64,000 bases of DNA, taken from Symbiodinium natans (Eukaryota > Sar > Dinophyceae > Suessiales > Symbiodiniaceae). The stretch spans positions 62,001 through 126,000 of the forward strand of contig CAJNDS010000223.1 in NCBI GenBank assembly GCA_905221605.1, read 5' to 3'. Both the position numbers and the translations under genes were made by a program. The notes beneath the pieces are model-generated. The model ran no database searches. It was given only the letters and a program-made list of their open reading frames with translations, and had not been told where the DNA came from. Of this stretch, positions 43,823 to 52,614 are shown one piece after another. Each line of letters opens with the position of its first letter. Position 1 is the first letter of the stretch.

Positions 43823-46204
43823 TCACTTCCTAAAAGAGAGAGCGGTTTGTGTCAGGCCATCCTTTTTTGCTTTGGCTTTAATTTTTGCTTTAGGCTTGGG
43901 AAAAGCGGGTGTGGTCTGAGGAGGCAAAGGAGGAATCTGAGGGAGAGACTCTCCTGTGCTGCTACTTGCCACTGCTTCACATACACTAGTGTTTGAAGGC
44001 ACAACGGCTGCGGGATGGGGCGAGCAACTCTGCCTCAAGCCGAAGAAGGCTTTCACGCCAGCCTTGGGGTCTAGGCTTCTTTTTTGGGCTTCTTGGAATT
44101 TGCTGTTAGGCTTCTTGCAGACCTGGCTGCACCTACCTTGACATCCCGGTTTGGCCTTTAGGATTCGGACAGCTTGGAAAGCGCCACACTTTTTGCATAC
44201 CACTGACTCTCCAAGGTTGATCATGTGGTGAGACACATGAAAGCCCCACGGAGTCGAGGTGGGCACAGGCAGACTCTGGCACGGGAACTGAAGAACGTGC
44301 ACAACCACCTCATGCGGATCGACTTGTTGCACGTAAAGCCCGCACCCTTCGCACTTGATGCACAGGTTGTTGGTGCTTTCTCCGCTAGAGATTTTCCAAT
44401 TGTGCATGGTCTGAGGATTCGCCTCCTTGACTGCATGCAAAAGAAGCTGTTTTTTATTGGGTCCTTTTTTGGAGGGAGGCGCGACCTTGGCCTTAGCCTT
44501 CCTCTCAAATTTGACCTCATTTGCTGAGGGCAGCGGGCAGTTGGCGAGGAGGAACTCAGCTCGCTTTCCTAAGAAAGTGGAGATCTCTCGTGCAGTGCTG
44601 TCAATTTGCTTGACGTTTGCCACATGCTCTTGTGACAGAATCTCTTTGGCCTTCTGACCGCACAGCCAGTCTGCATGTCTGTTGGCTTCCCAGGCCCATA
44701 TGGAGCCGGTGCCATGCCTGGCTGCGTGCTCCTCTTTGGTTAAGTGCCCTTTTGTCCAGACCGGTTTTAATCTATTACGGTCATCCTGACCTGCGGTCCA
44801 TATACTAGGCCAAAGGAAATGGGCGTTGGGGTTTTTAAGTCTGGTGAGCGCAATTTTGCTATCGCAGGCGACAAAATTGTTTTGGTTGGACAGGCCCAAA
44901 AGGAAGTCAAGTGCCTTTGACTCGGCGTCATTGACCGTGAAACCTACCTGAAGGGCCCCCACCGCATACCCCACAATCTTGTAGGCCGGATCCGGCTCCG
45001 GGCCTTGCCAGCAGCATGCCGGCAGATGGCCATCCTTGCGCTGTATGGCAACTAAGCTCCAGGTTGCCATTCTGAGCCTGGGATCGGAGGCCTGTGGTCC
45101 TCCTGATCCGTCTGTACCAAACCAGACTGGTTGGCAGCTCTGTGCCGCTTCTTCAAGGTTTCCTTCAACACGGGTTTCAAGGATCAAGGGAGGGTGGTCA
45201 GGGTGCTTGGTAAGCGGGGCTGGGACTAGCCCTCTCAGCCAGAAACATTCTGGTGCATCCACCCTACTCCTCCACTCAGGGTCGGGGCCAATGTCGTGCG
45301 CTGCCCACGCAGGGCAAGTGTGGAGCGCATGCACAAAGGAGTTGGCCCCACCGCACCTCGTGCACACCGCGTGCCCGCCATGTCCATTGAAGGCTACAGC
45401 GCCTTGCCAGACCATGCGTAGCCCTGTTACCTTTAGAGTGTTCCCTTTGGCCTTTTTCAGCAGGCTCCTGTGGGTCGTCCAGTCTAAACCATGCTCGGCT
45501 CCTCCGCCGCCGTGCTGGCTTGCAATTCGCCCCCAACGATCGCGCAGCATGGCTCCTCGCAGCTGCTCCTTCACCTGCCGTGCCGTTTTGGCGTTTCCCC
45601 ACTCGAGTCTAATGGTGATGTCTGGCCTCGACCATACTTCCATGGCGGGAGCTTCAAAACCCATGTCGCGAAGATAGCACACCATAGCTGCAATCGGGCC
45701 AGCTGCTAGTCTCCAGGGGTGAGCCGCTCTCGCAAGTCTTTTCCACGTTACCCCCCATGCTTGTTGAAAGCGTGGCGCACACGGGCCATTGATAGCAACG
45801 CACCGGCTTAGGCTGTCCCAATGTTCCAGAACGATGCGGGTAACCGGGTCTTGGACATTAAACTCGCCCATATCAAAGACCACGTCCGCTGAACCAAGCG
45901 CCAGTCTGGTGGAGTGGGACACCGCCATTCCCCTCACCACCTTCATTCTCTTTGGAGATAGCCCTTGGGCCTGGTGCCCCCAGGTGCCCGCCGTAAAGGC
46001 GCTGGTTTTAAAAGCGCGAATCGCATGCTTTTTCTGGCCTAGCCCTAACCGATGAAGTTTGGCGCTCCTCTTGACCGCTTTCTGAATGCGGCTGTTTGAG
46101 GTCTTTACCCGCCTCCTTCGGCCTCCAGACGAATCCGCCCCCAGGTCTTTGACGAGACTTTGCACCTGCGGCTCTTTGACCTTTCTCCTGATACGGAGCT
46201 CTTT
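43823..46204 (-). CDS. LINE ORF2, 3' part: zinc finger, RNase H, Cys-rich tail
   Basis: C-terminal ~793 residues of a non-LTR retrotransposon pol, cut at its 5' side by the element at 46205. In order: a basic post-palm region; CTRCGGANSFVHALHTC (~285-301), the zinc finger after RT; RNase H with FGTDGSGG (D369), NDAESKALDF (E432), VACDSK (D452) and ANRHADWL (D516), all four catalytic acids present; then CIKCEGCGLYV and CKKCGAF...CQGRC near 610-690; and a Lys-rich end (KPKAKIKAKAKKDGL). The rest of the RT palm lies beyond the insertion at 55413-55975. The stop is TGA followed by GCT ATG of the next ORF. Confidence 0.75.
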   Translation of the reverse strand, partial: KELRIRRKVKEPQVQSLVKDLGADSSGGRRRRVKTSNSRIQKAVKRSAKLHRLGLGQKKHAIRAFKTSAFTAGTWGHQAQGLSPKRMKVVRGMAVSHSTRLALGSADVVFDMGEFNVQDPVTRIVLEHWDSLSRCVAINGPCAPRFQQAWGVTWKRLARAAHPWRLAAGPIAAMVCYLRDMGFEAPAMEVWSRPDITIRLEWGNAKTARQVKEQLRGAMLRDRWGRIASQHGGGGAEHGLDWTTHRSLLKKAKGNTLKVTGLRMVWQGAVAFNGHGGHAVCTRCGGANSFVHALHTCPAWAAHDIGPDPEWRSRVDAPECFWLRGLVPAPLTKHPDHPPLILETRVEGNLEEAAQSCQPVWFGTDGSGGPQASDPRLRMATWSLVAIQRKDGHLPACCWQGPEPDPAYKIVGYAVGALQVGFTVNDAESKALDFLLGLSNQNNFVACDSKIALTRLKNPNAHFLWPSIWTAGQDDRNRLKPVWTKGHLTKEEHAARHGTGSIWAWEANRHADWLCGQKAKEILSQEHVANVKQIDSTAREISTFLGKRAEFLLANCPLPSANEVKFERKAKAKVAPPSKKGPNKKQLLLHAVKEANPQTMHNWKISSGESTNNLCIKCEGCGLYVQQVDPHEVVVHVLQFPCQSLPVPTSTPWGFHVSHHMINLGESVVCKKCGAFQAVRILKAKPGCQGRCSQVCKKPNSKFQEAQKRSLDPKAGVKAFFGLRQSCSPHPAAVVPSNTSVCEAVASSSTGESLPQIPPLPPQTTPAFPKPKAKIKAKAKKDGLTQTALSFRK

Positions 46205-46561
46205 TTCTACAATCAACTAAAGGGTTTTCCGATTCTATTGTAGGATTAAAGACTTTGTTGACAATCACAGGAGGAATCACTCTAGGTTTAACTCCAGAGG
46301 CTCACTCCTATTCAAATGAATTTGTCATCTCTGTAGACTATAGAGAGAATGTATAAAAACTCACATTCAGGAATGTATCCCACATAAGATGTCTCCATGA
46401 GCGTCACAATAATCAGTGTGACATTTTGCGATCCTTTTTCACGCTAAGCTCGAAAGGGGGTTTGCACGCGAAGGTCGCATCAAAGTTGCCACCGCCCCTG
46501 CCTCAGATGGCAAGAAGCGAAACCTCTGTTGGTTATGCAACAGGCGCACCGTTCAACCCCC
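46205..46561 (-). repeat. Split direct repeat A1 (outer, 357 bp)
   Basis: Begins TTCTACAATCAACTAAAGGG and ends GTTCAACCCCC. Its first 37 bp can form a stem CTACAAT/ATTGTAG. GTCACA-ATAATCAG-TGTGAC at ~46405 is a second hairpin. TGTATAAAAACTC at ~46350 is TATA-like on plus. Confidence 0.9.
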
Positions 46562-46579
46562 CCGGGATGGGTGGGTGGG

Positions 46580-46843
46580 ATCAAAAATTGTGAACGGTTC
46601 CGTGTTTGAGCCTTTGCGACCAAATACAAACAATTCTGCATGCTCTGAAAACTCATGTATGTCAAGCAAGAACATGACTCTGGTCTGCATGCAAACAACG
46701 GTTCCCAAGTTTTTATACACTTTGGTAACAAACTTTCAACGGGAAAGGAAACATTAAAATCATTCGGAGAAAACCCCGGCTCTTAAAACGAGCCTGTTTA
46801 GTTGACGGTAGAAAATATTATCCGCAAGCGGAAGGCTATCTTC
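46580..46843 (-). repeat. Split direct repeat B1 (internal, 264 bp)
   Basis: Begins ATCAAAAATTGTGAACGG, ends AAGGCTATCTTC. Matches B2 at 55149-55412. Separated from A1 by an 18-bp G-rich linker (46562-46579) and overlapping A2 by the TTC core. Confidence 0.9.
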
Positions 46844-47197
46844 TACAATCAACTAAAGGGTTTTCCGATTCTATTGTAGGATTAAAGACTTTGTTGACAA
46901 TCACAGGAGGAATCACTCTAGGTTTAACTCCAGAGGCTCACTCCTATTCAAATGAATTTGTCATCTCTGTAGACTATAGAGAGAATGTATAAAAACTCAC
47001 ATTCAGGAATGTATCCCACATAAGATGTCTCCATGAGCGTCACAATAATCAGTGTGACATTTTGCGATCCTTTTTCACGCTAAGCTCGAAAGGGGGTTTG
47101 CACGCGAAGGTCGCATCAAAGTTGCCACCGCCCCTGCCTCAGATGGCAAGAAGCGAAACCTCTGTTGGTTATGCAACAGGCGCACCGTTCAACCCCC
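46841..47197 (-). repeat. Split direct repeat A2 (internal, 357 bp)
   Basis: Matches A1. The pol stop codon (TGA, 47189-47191) falls inside the last bases of A2. The B1/A2 junction TATC-TTC-TAC reproduces the joined element ends. Confidence 0.9.
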
Positions 47198-50100
47198 TTT
47201 TCGCTTGCGCCTGGATGCCCACAGTGAAGCCATGGAGTCCATGCCCTCCATCGGCTCAACTTTCAAAGCTCCACAGATCTCCAGGACCTCAATCCCTCTG
47301 CCCCGTGATGGAGCATCCGAGATGTTGGAAAACGAAGGGACCCTGCAGATCCAGCTTATGCTCGGGTACTCACGGTCGGGAGCGTCAAAGGCAAAGATAA
47401 GATCAAGCATCGATGACACCCGACTTGAACCTCGGACTGCTGCGTATCGGGCAGCGTCATTGTCGCAGAAGTATATCACACGACGATGGTGAAGACGCTC
47501 CTTGAGGGCATTGCGCACCCAGGATAAGACGAAAAGCTCAATCTGACAAATGAGGAAGGCTTCATCCCGGGCATGCCCTTGCTCAGACGCCCACTGCTGC
47601 AGGAAGGAATCCGGAACTAATCCCTCGAACACCCTGCCCTCCCTCGAAAGGGAATCAAAGAACACAACCCCGACCCCTGCCCTCGGCGGCTCCCATGCTC
47701 CATCTGTCCAGATGAAAATAGGTTCCAAAATGGCGGATGCGGCAAGAACTCTGGGCGGGGAGTGCCTAAGGATATCCTCGGCTCTCTTTGCAATGTCACG
47801 CAGGGTGTCCACCGCCGCCGGGTGCGGCCACTGGCCCAAGTCGGAAAGCTCATTACAAATGTGCTTCAGCCCCCGACCCAAAAGGAAACCAGATGCGAAG
47901 TTGAGCAGTCCCTGGAGGACCTGTAGGTGATGCCGAGTCACAGCAGTAACCTCGGAGGCCCGGGTGAACTCCTCAACTATCCTCTCCACACGGCCTGGTT
48001 TGTTAACCAACGTGATCTGCCCCTTGTGGACTTGTGACAAGTCAAAAACAGTGCCCAACACTGCGAAGGACGACTCAAAGGGAAGGCCCTTTGAACCCGA
48101 CTTGGCATGGTCCCACCCCAGGAGGGATAGGAACTCACTGGCTGATGCGTCTGCTTCACAGGCAGAAGAGGACGGGCTGAAAAGCGGAAAGTCATCAAAG
48201 TAGCAGCAGGAAGGAATCTTCAAAAGTCGATTCAGCAAGAAGCCAATACTGCGGGAGATTCTGTTGAAGCTGTAGACGGCAGCCACAGCCCCGAACATTA
48301 GGGCGTTCGGGATAAAGAAAAGGTCCTTACCGTCCGGGCCCTTGAAGTAGACAACGCACAGGTCTCTGTCCTGTGGACTAAGCGGAACCTGTTTGTAGGC
48401 TTTGGAGAGGTCAAGGGTTTTCCCCTTCCAGGGCTCGCTCTCTGGCAACGCCCCCAGGCGACGACTGATGGCCAGAGCAACCGCCGAAACGTAGTCCAGG
48501 TCCTGCAGCTGCAACCTCACCGTGCTGGTGCAGGCTGCATTCACCTGGTTCTCACTGGCGTCGTCGATCGGGCGCAGCTTTTTCTCGGATCCCTGGACAA
48601 GAACAAAACGCCTCATGGTGCACCATGAGTCATGCCCCAGGACCTGGTTCACCTCCTCTTGCGTAAATGGGCCCTCAAGGAACTCACGGTCTACCTCCTC
48701 CATTGTCGACTCCAGGAGGAGCCTCGGGTGCTCAGGGTCGCCCGGCCTGCCTCGGTCAAGGATCATGGCCTGACGACGGACCTTCGCCGTTTCGCGAAGC
48801 TGCTGGACAGAGAGCGTCGCCGGCACCAGCTTCACATCGAACGCTGGAGGGTGAGGTTGCGAGCCCGTCACTCGCACCCCTTCAGTCATCAAGCGGAAAA
48901 CATCCATGTCGTCAAAACCGTGTTCCTGAAGCAAAGCCTGCCATGCCAGAAGATTCTTGTTGCGAACGACCTTTTGAACAGAGGCCGGCAGCCTCTGGTG
49001 CAAGCGCCTCTCCTCTGGGGCAAGCTTTTTAATCAGCAATTTCAGTTTCAAGATGGCAAGTTTTCTGATCATGTCCACATGTTGCTTAGACTGACTGGCG
49101 CAAAAGTCGATTGCATCTAGGGTGCTCTGGTCCACTGGGTTGACCGTGTCGACAGGATGTGCCAAAGTGATAGCCCTGTCGAAGAACTCCTGCGGGGATC
49201 GGAAACGCCCAACCCTGACGAAGTCCTCCTCCCCCTGACCCAGGCTTGGGGTCTCCTTAGTTGTGTTAACCCCTAAGGCCGGGGAACTAGGGAAACCCAA
49301 AGGGGAAGGGGCAGCGGGTTGGGACCTATCCTCCGGCAGCCTCTTATCCTCTCCCGAATCTACCCCCTTAGTTGAGAGAGTAGTCAAGGTCTTGAACTGA
49401 GGCTGACTCGACTGGCCGCGGGGGACCCAGAGGACTTCTGCAAATTCGGGCAAGAGAGGCGGGTGGCGGCGACGCTGCTTTTGCGCGGCAGCAGAGGCGA
49501 GGTCACGCAAGCGCAGCTCGGACTGAAAGACTGAGGGACGGGACTCTTGCACGAACACTCGGACCCGGGCGGCCATGCGCTGTGCCAAAAGAGCAGGATA
49601 CTCGGCCTCATCAGCCGTGTTGAAGCGCCAGTGGGAAAAATGAGGTCGCACTCCCCAGGGGAGGTGCTCATGGGAACCTGAGCAGAGAACGGCCAGGGGC
49701 TCAAAGAGACCGGCGGTCGCCAACAACTTCGTTCGCTTGGCGCGGCTGCCGCCATGCTCGCAGGCATCAAAGAGAACCTGGGACAAGCGATTAAAGGCGC
49801 GTTGCGTGGCAAGCGGCCATTCACGCACATGAATCATGAGCACGGCCCAAGCCCAACTCCGGGCTGGGTTCTCCAAGCTGACAGGCACATTGTTTTCCAG
49901 GCACCAGCGAAGGACCTGGGCCGAAAAGCGGTAAAGCTCGTTTGCCGCGGCAACCTTCAAGGCATCCACGCTGTCGGGGCGTATGTCAGGGCGTCCTAGA
50001 GGGTGCTCGGCAGACCGAAGGGGCTTCGGGTCGGGGACCCCTGCGAGTCGAAGATGCGGAGGCACAGGGCGGTCACGGGCCCGGGAGGACGTGCCACATG

Positions 50101-50962
50101 GAAAACCCAGATGGACGAAAGCCGGCGGTACAGTCTGCAGGAGGTGAAGGATCATTTGTTGACAGGCAGCATTGCACAAGTCCAACTGGCAAATGGGGAC
50201 CAGAGCACCGCGAACCTTATGATCCACGGAGACGACCTGGAAGCCCGCGGCGCGCAAGCACTGCGAGAGCCGGCCACGGCCCGCGAAAAGCTCAAGAGCC
50301 AGTGCAGGGTTAGGGCCAGGCGGGGCAGGCGGGGGTTCGGGCTTAGGGGAACTTAACTGAAAACCTGCATCACGCAGGCGAACAGCGTCCTGCTCGGACA
50401 GCAAGTGTAAGTCCCGAACACTATAGGCCACGAGGACAGTGCGGGAACCCTTCCAAGGCTGGGTCCAGTGTTTCTGATTACGGGCATCAAAGCTCAGGGT
50501 ATGCAAGTGCCAAGGTATGACTCGACCACGCATGACTTGGTCTCGAAGCACAGCACGTTCCGGGCCATCAGGGTCCTCGACGATGATGGCGCCCTCCTGA
50601 AAGTCTGAAAGAGCTATGAGGAAATTCAAACTGCCCTCCGCATTATGCACATCTTGATGCACGGGCGCTTCAAGGTTCTGAAAAATGGCGATGGAGCTGA
50701 AAGCATGCAAGGGTGCGAAATGCCGCACCAGCGTGGTGAAAACGCGGGCCGACTGAGGATAGTCTCTGAAAGAAGCCGTGAGGCCCACGTTGTTGGAAAA
50801 CACATAGGCCCCCACCACAAATGTCTTCCCCGGCCCGGTCTTAGCGGAGCGGCGGGACTTTAGGGCGGGAAGCCGGTCGAAAACTTCACAAGCTTGTTGA
50901 CCGCTCAAAGGTGTTCTTTGCTGGAGAAAAGAAGAGGCCAGGGCCTCCGCAGAAGAAGGCAA
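47189..50962 (-). CDS. pol: Pol: 2OG-Fe(II) oxygenase-like, C5-methyltransferase-like, RT, RNase H
   Basis: 1257 codons from TTG 50962 (no ATG near); the frame is open 27 codons further up to the gag TGA, so it is probably made by readthrough of gag. Domains: residues ~45-185, HxD at H102/D104, H165 and R174, the HxD...H(x8)R pattern of 2OG-Fe(II) dioxygenases; ~220-445, LELFAGRGRLS (motif I), GFPCG (C289, motif IV) and SLENP (motif VI) as in C5 DNA methyltransferases; ~750-1045, RT with TLDLSKAY (D851), MFGAVAAVYSFNR and YFDD (921-924); ~1080-1220, RNase H with D1087, E1142, D1167 and SNISDAPSR (D1216). The FG motif and SNxxDxPS are typical of DIRS-like pols. Canonical DIRS carry a Dam-like methylase after RNase H, not this N-terminal pair. 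Substrates unknown; modification of element or host DNA is inferred. Confidence 0.85.
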   Translation of the reverse strand: MPSSAEALASSFLQQRTPLSGQQACEVFDRLPALKSRRSAKTGPGKTFVVGAYVFSNNVGLTASFRDYPQSARVFTTLVRHFAPLHAFSSIAIFQNLEAPVHQDVHNAEGSLNFLIALSDFQEGAIIVEDPDGPERAVLRDQVMRGRVIPWHLHTLSFDARNQKHWTQPWKGSRTVLVAYSVRDLHLLSEQDAVRLRDAGFQLSSPKPEPPPAPPGPNPALALELFAGRGRLSQCLRAAGFQVVSVDHKVRGALVPICQLDLCNAACQQMILHLLQTVPPAFVHLGFPCGTSSRARDRPVPPHLRLAGVPDPKPLRSAEHPLGRPDIRPDSVDALKVAAANELYRFSAQVLRWCLENNVPVSLENPARSWAWAVLMIHVREWPLATQRAFNRLSQVLFDACEHGGSRAKRTKLLATAGLFEPLAVLCSGSHEHLPWGVRPHFSHWRFNTADEAEYPALLAQRMAARVRVFVQESRPSVFQSELRLRDLASAAAQKQRRRHPPLLPEFAEVLWVPRGQSSQPQFKTLTTLSTKGVDSGEDKRLPEDRSQPAAPSPLGFPSSPALGVNTTKETPSLGQGEEDFVRVGRFRSPQEFFDRAITLAHPVDTVNPVDQSTLDAIDFCASQSKQHVDMIRKLAILKLKLLIKKLAPEERRLHQRLPASVQKVVRNKNLLAWQALLQEHGFDDMDVFRLMTEGVRVTGSQPHPPAFDVKLVPATLSVQQLRETAKVRRQAMILDRGRPGDPEHPRLLLESTMEEVDREFLEGPFTQEEVNQVLGHDSWCTMRRFVLVQGSEKKLRPIDDASENQVNAACTSTVRLQLQDLDYVSAVALAISRRLGALPESEPWKGKTLDLSKAYKQVPLSPQDRDLCVVYFKGPDGKDLFFIPNALMFGAVAAVYSFNRISRSIGFLLNRLLKIPSCCYFDDFPLFSPSSSACEADASASEFLSLLGWDHAKSGSKGLPFESSFAVLGTVFDLSQVHKGQITLVNKPGRVERIVEEFTRASEVTAVTRHHLQVLQGLLNFASGFLLGRGLKHICNELSDLGQWPHPAAVDTLRDIAKRAEDILRHSPPRVLAASAILEPIFIWTDGAWEPPRAGVGVVFFDSLSREGRVFEGLVPDSFLQQWASEQGHARDEAFLICQIELFVLSWVRNALKERLHHRRVIYFCDNDAARYAAVRGSSRVSSMLDLIFAFDAPDREYPSISWICRVPSFSNISDAPSRGRGIEVLEICGALKVEPMEGMDSMASLWASRRKRKGG

Positions 50963-51043
50963 AACTCCCCCGACTTCACCCGTGGACTGGGCTATAGGGC
51001 CGGCAGCCTCCCCCGCGGGGGGCGGAGGAGGCGGGCCATCCTT

Positions 51044-51046
51044 TCA
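51044..51046 (-). promoter_or_regulatory. In-frame UGA between gag and pol (possible readthrough site)
   Basis: CAG GAC TGA AAG GAT GGC: pol continues in the same frame without another stop and without an ATG near its start. The 27 codons after TGA encode a Pro/Gly/Ala linker (KDGPPPPPPAGEAAG). Readthrough is inferred from this layout. Confidence 0.5.
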
Positions 51047-52255
51047 GTCCTGGTGATTGCACTCATGGAAAGGGCGAGAACGACCGCAGCCCTTCTTCCA
51101 GCACACATGGAAACCCCGCTGGCATCGTTTTCCTTTCCCATTCCAACGACATGTGCCCCGGTTAAACCCGAAACAAATGGGCTTGCCGTCCACTGTCTTA
51201 GACACGCAGCCCTCGGGAACGATCAAGGCAGTTTCAGGAGTCTTACCATCCCGCTTCCCTTTGGGGGTAGTGCCCTTGCCCCCCCCTTTGGGCTGGCCCT
51301 TCAGCTGGGGCTTTCCGGGAAGGTGAGGCTCGGGCAAACGCGGGAGCGGATTGAGGAACTGCACCACCTCGTTGGCGTACATGAGGGTACGGATCTGCGC
51401 ATCAAGCGGCTTAGGCTGGTTGGGAGCAGCAAGCAAGGTTCCGATCATCTTCTCGGAAGCGAAAATGAACAGGGCTTTGTCGGCAGATATGAGCTGCTGC
51501 ACACTGATTGATTGGAAACCTTTGGGAACCTCACGCGCCTGTATGGAGAACAAGTGCTGCACCCACTTTTCGATTTCTATGAAGCTGCAAAGACCGGCTT
51601 GGTCCATGGCAAGAGAGCGACGTAGCCAGGCTGCCCTCAACTTGGTGTCAGATGATACCTCACAAGTAGGGTCCTTCGAGTGGGCGATCACACGCATCCG
51701 ACCATCGGCCTCGACTTGAATGGACTTGTCCTTACGAGAGAGCTGCAGTTCTTGTGCACGGGAGATGCACCTTTCTGGACCCAGGTAAGTGAGAATCCCC
51801 TGTTCCCCCATGTCAACAAACAGATCAACGAGGCAATTGGCAGGGGATGTCTCCGGAGTGAACACAACACCTTGGAGACGCGCCTCTTGGGCCTTGGCCC
51901 TTGCTGCACGCTCTGCCGGGGGCAATTTTCGAACCTGGGCCTCACCAGTGGGCTCGACACGGGAGCGCAGCTCAGCAATATTCATGGATTGACTTTCAAA
52001 CATCAATCTCCTGATGCAAGCAGTCTGAAATGGGGACAAAGGGTTGGCAAAAGTGGCTTCCATCCAAGCAGTCACTGCAGCGTCATCGAGCTGATGGGGT
52101 GAGGAGGATGCTGCGAAACACAACTTGCCGAAGGTGTCGAAATTGGCGGCGATCAACTCCTGAAGCACCTCATCTGTGACCCCAATCTTTTTGGCGCGGT
52201 CCTTGAACTGGGGAACACTATCCAGTGCAGCACTAGCCATGTTTAACACAGCCAA
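51044..52255 (-). CDS. gag: Gag-like protein with CCCH-like zinc finger, 403 aa
   Basis: Intact frame MAVLNMASAALDSVPQFKDR... to TGA. Two Met candidates lie five residues apart. The N-terminal ~290 residues are helical (VRKLPPAERAARAKAQEARL; FVDMGEQGILTYLGPERCIS). A Lys/Gly/Pro-rich linker (KGQPKGGGKGTTPKGK) follows. The end holds CFGFNRGTCRW, RCQRGFHVC and KKGCGRSRPFHECNH, a Cys/His finger expected to bind nucleic acid in the particle. The TGA at 51046-51044 is followed in the same frame by pol. Decayed relatives of this gag are at 31102-31654 and 32172-32580. Confidence 0.75.
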   Translation of the reverse strand: MAVLNMASAALDSVPQFKDRAKKIGVTDEVLQELIAANFDTFGKLCFAASSSPHQLDDAAVTAWMEATFANPLSPFQTACIRRLMFESQSMNIAELRSRVEPTGEAQVRKLPPAERAARAKAQEARLQGVVFTPETSPANCLVDLFVDMGEQGILTYLGPERCISRAQELQLSRKDKSIQVEADGRMRVIAHSKDPTCEVSSDTKLRAAWLRRSLAMDQAGLCSFIEIEKWVQHLFSIQAREVPKGFQSISVQQLISADKALFIFASEKMIGTLLAAPNQPKPLDAQIRTLMYANEVVQFLNPLPRLPEPHLPGKPQLKGQPKGGGKGTTPKGKRDGKTPETALIVPEGCVSKTVDGKPICFGFNRGTCRWNGKGKRCQRGFHVCWKKGCGRSRPFHECNHQD

Positions 52256-52614
52256 AAGGAGGGTATGCTACTCCTCGAATGATCAAGTTGAGCCGACAAC
52301 TCAGAGATGACATAAAAGTCGGAAGGGAAAGCATACATGGGCCCCCATAGCTAGGACACGGCCCGGGCTCGGCTGCCCACGTGCGCCTTGACTCACAGTC
52401 AGCTCGGATGCCGAACCACACACAAGATATGCACAAGACAGTAGCAGCATAAAGGCCCCACAACGCACAAAGCCCGGGCTCGGATGCCCACATGCACTCA
52501 AACATTAGCAGCATATAGGCCCCACAACGCGCAAAGCCCGGGCTCGGATGCCCACAAGCACTCGACTCTGAAGCAGCGGGCTCGGATGCCCCAGGCTCGG
52601 GCGGTTTTTGCTAG
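52256..52614 (-). repeat. Intergenic region between recombinase and gag with imperfect ~70-bp repeats
   Basis: GCCCGGGCTCGGATGCCCAC occurs at ~52471 and ~52535, with related GGGCTCGG(C/A)TGCCC copies at ~52365 and ~52580. A shared stretch GCAGCATA(A/T)AGGCCCCACA precedes two of them. It precedes gag and could hold an internal promoter. There is no long ORF. Confidence 0.6.
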
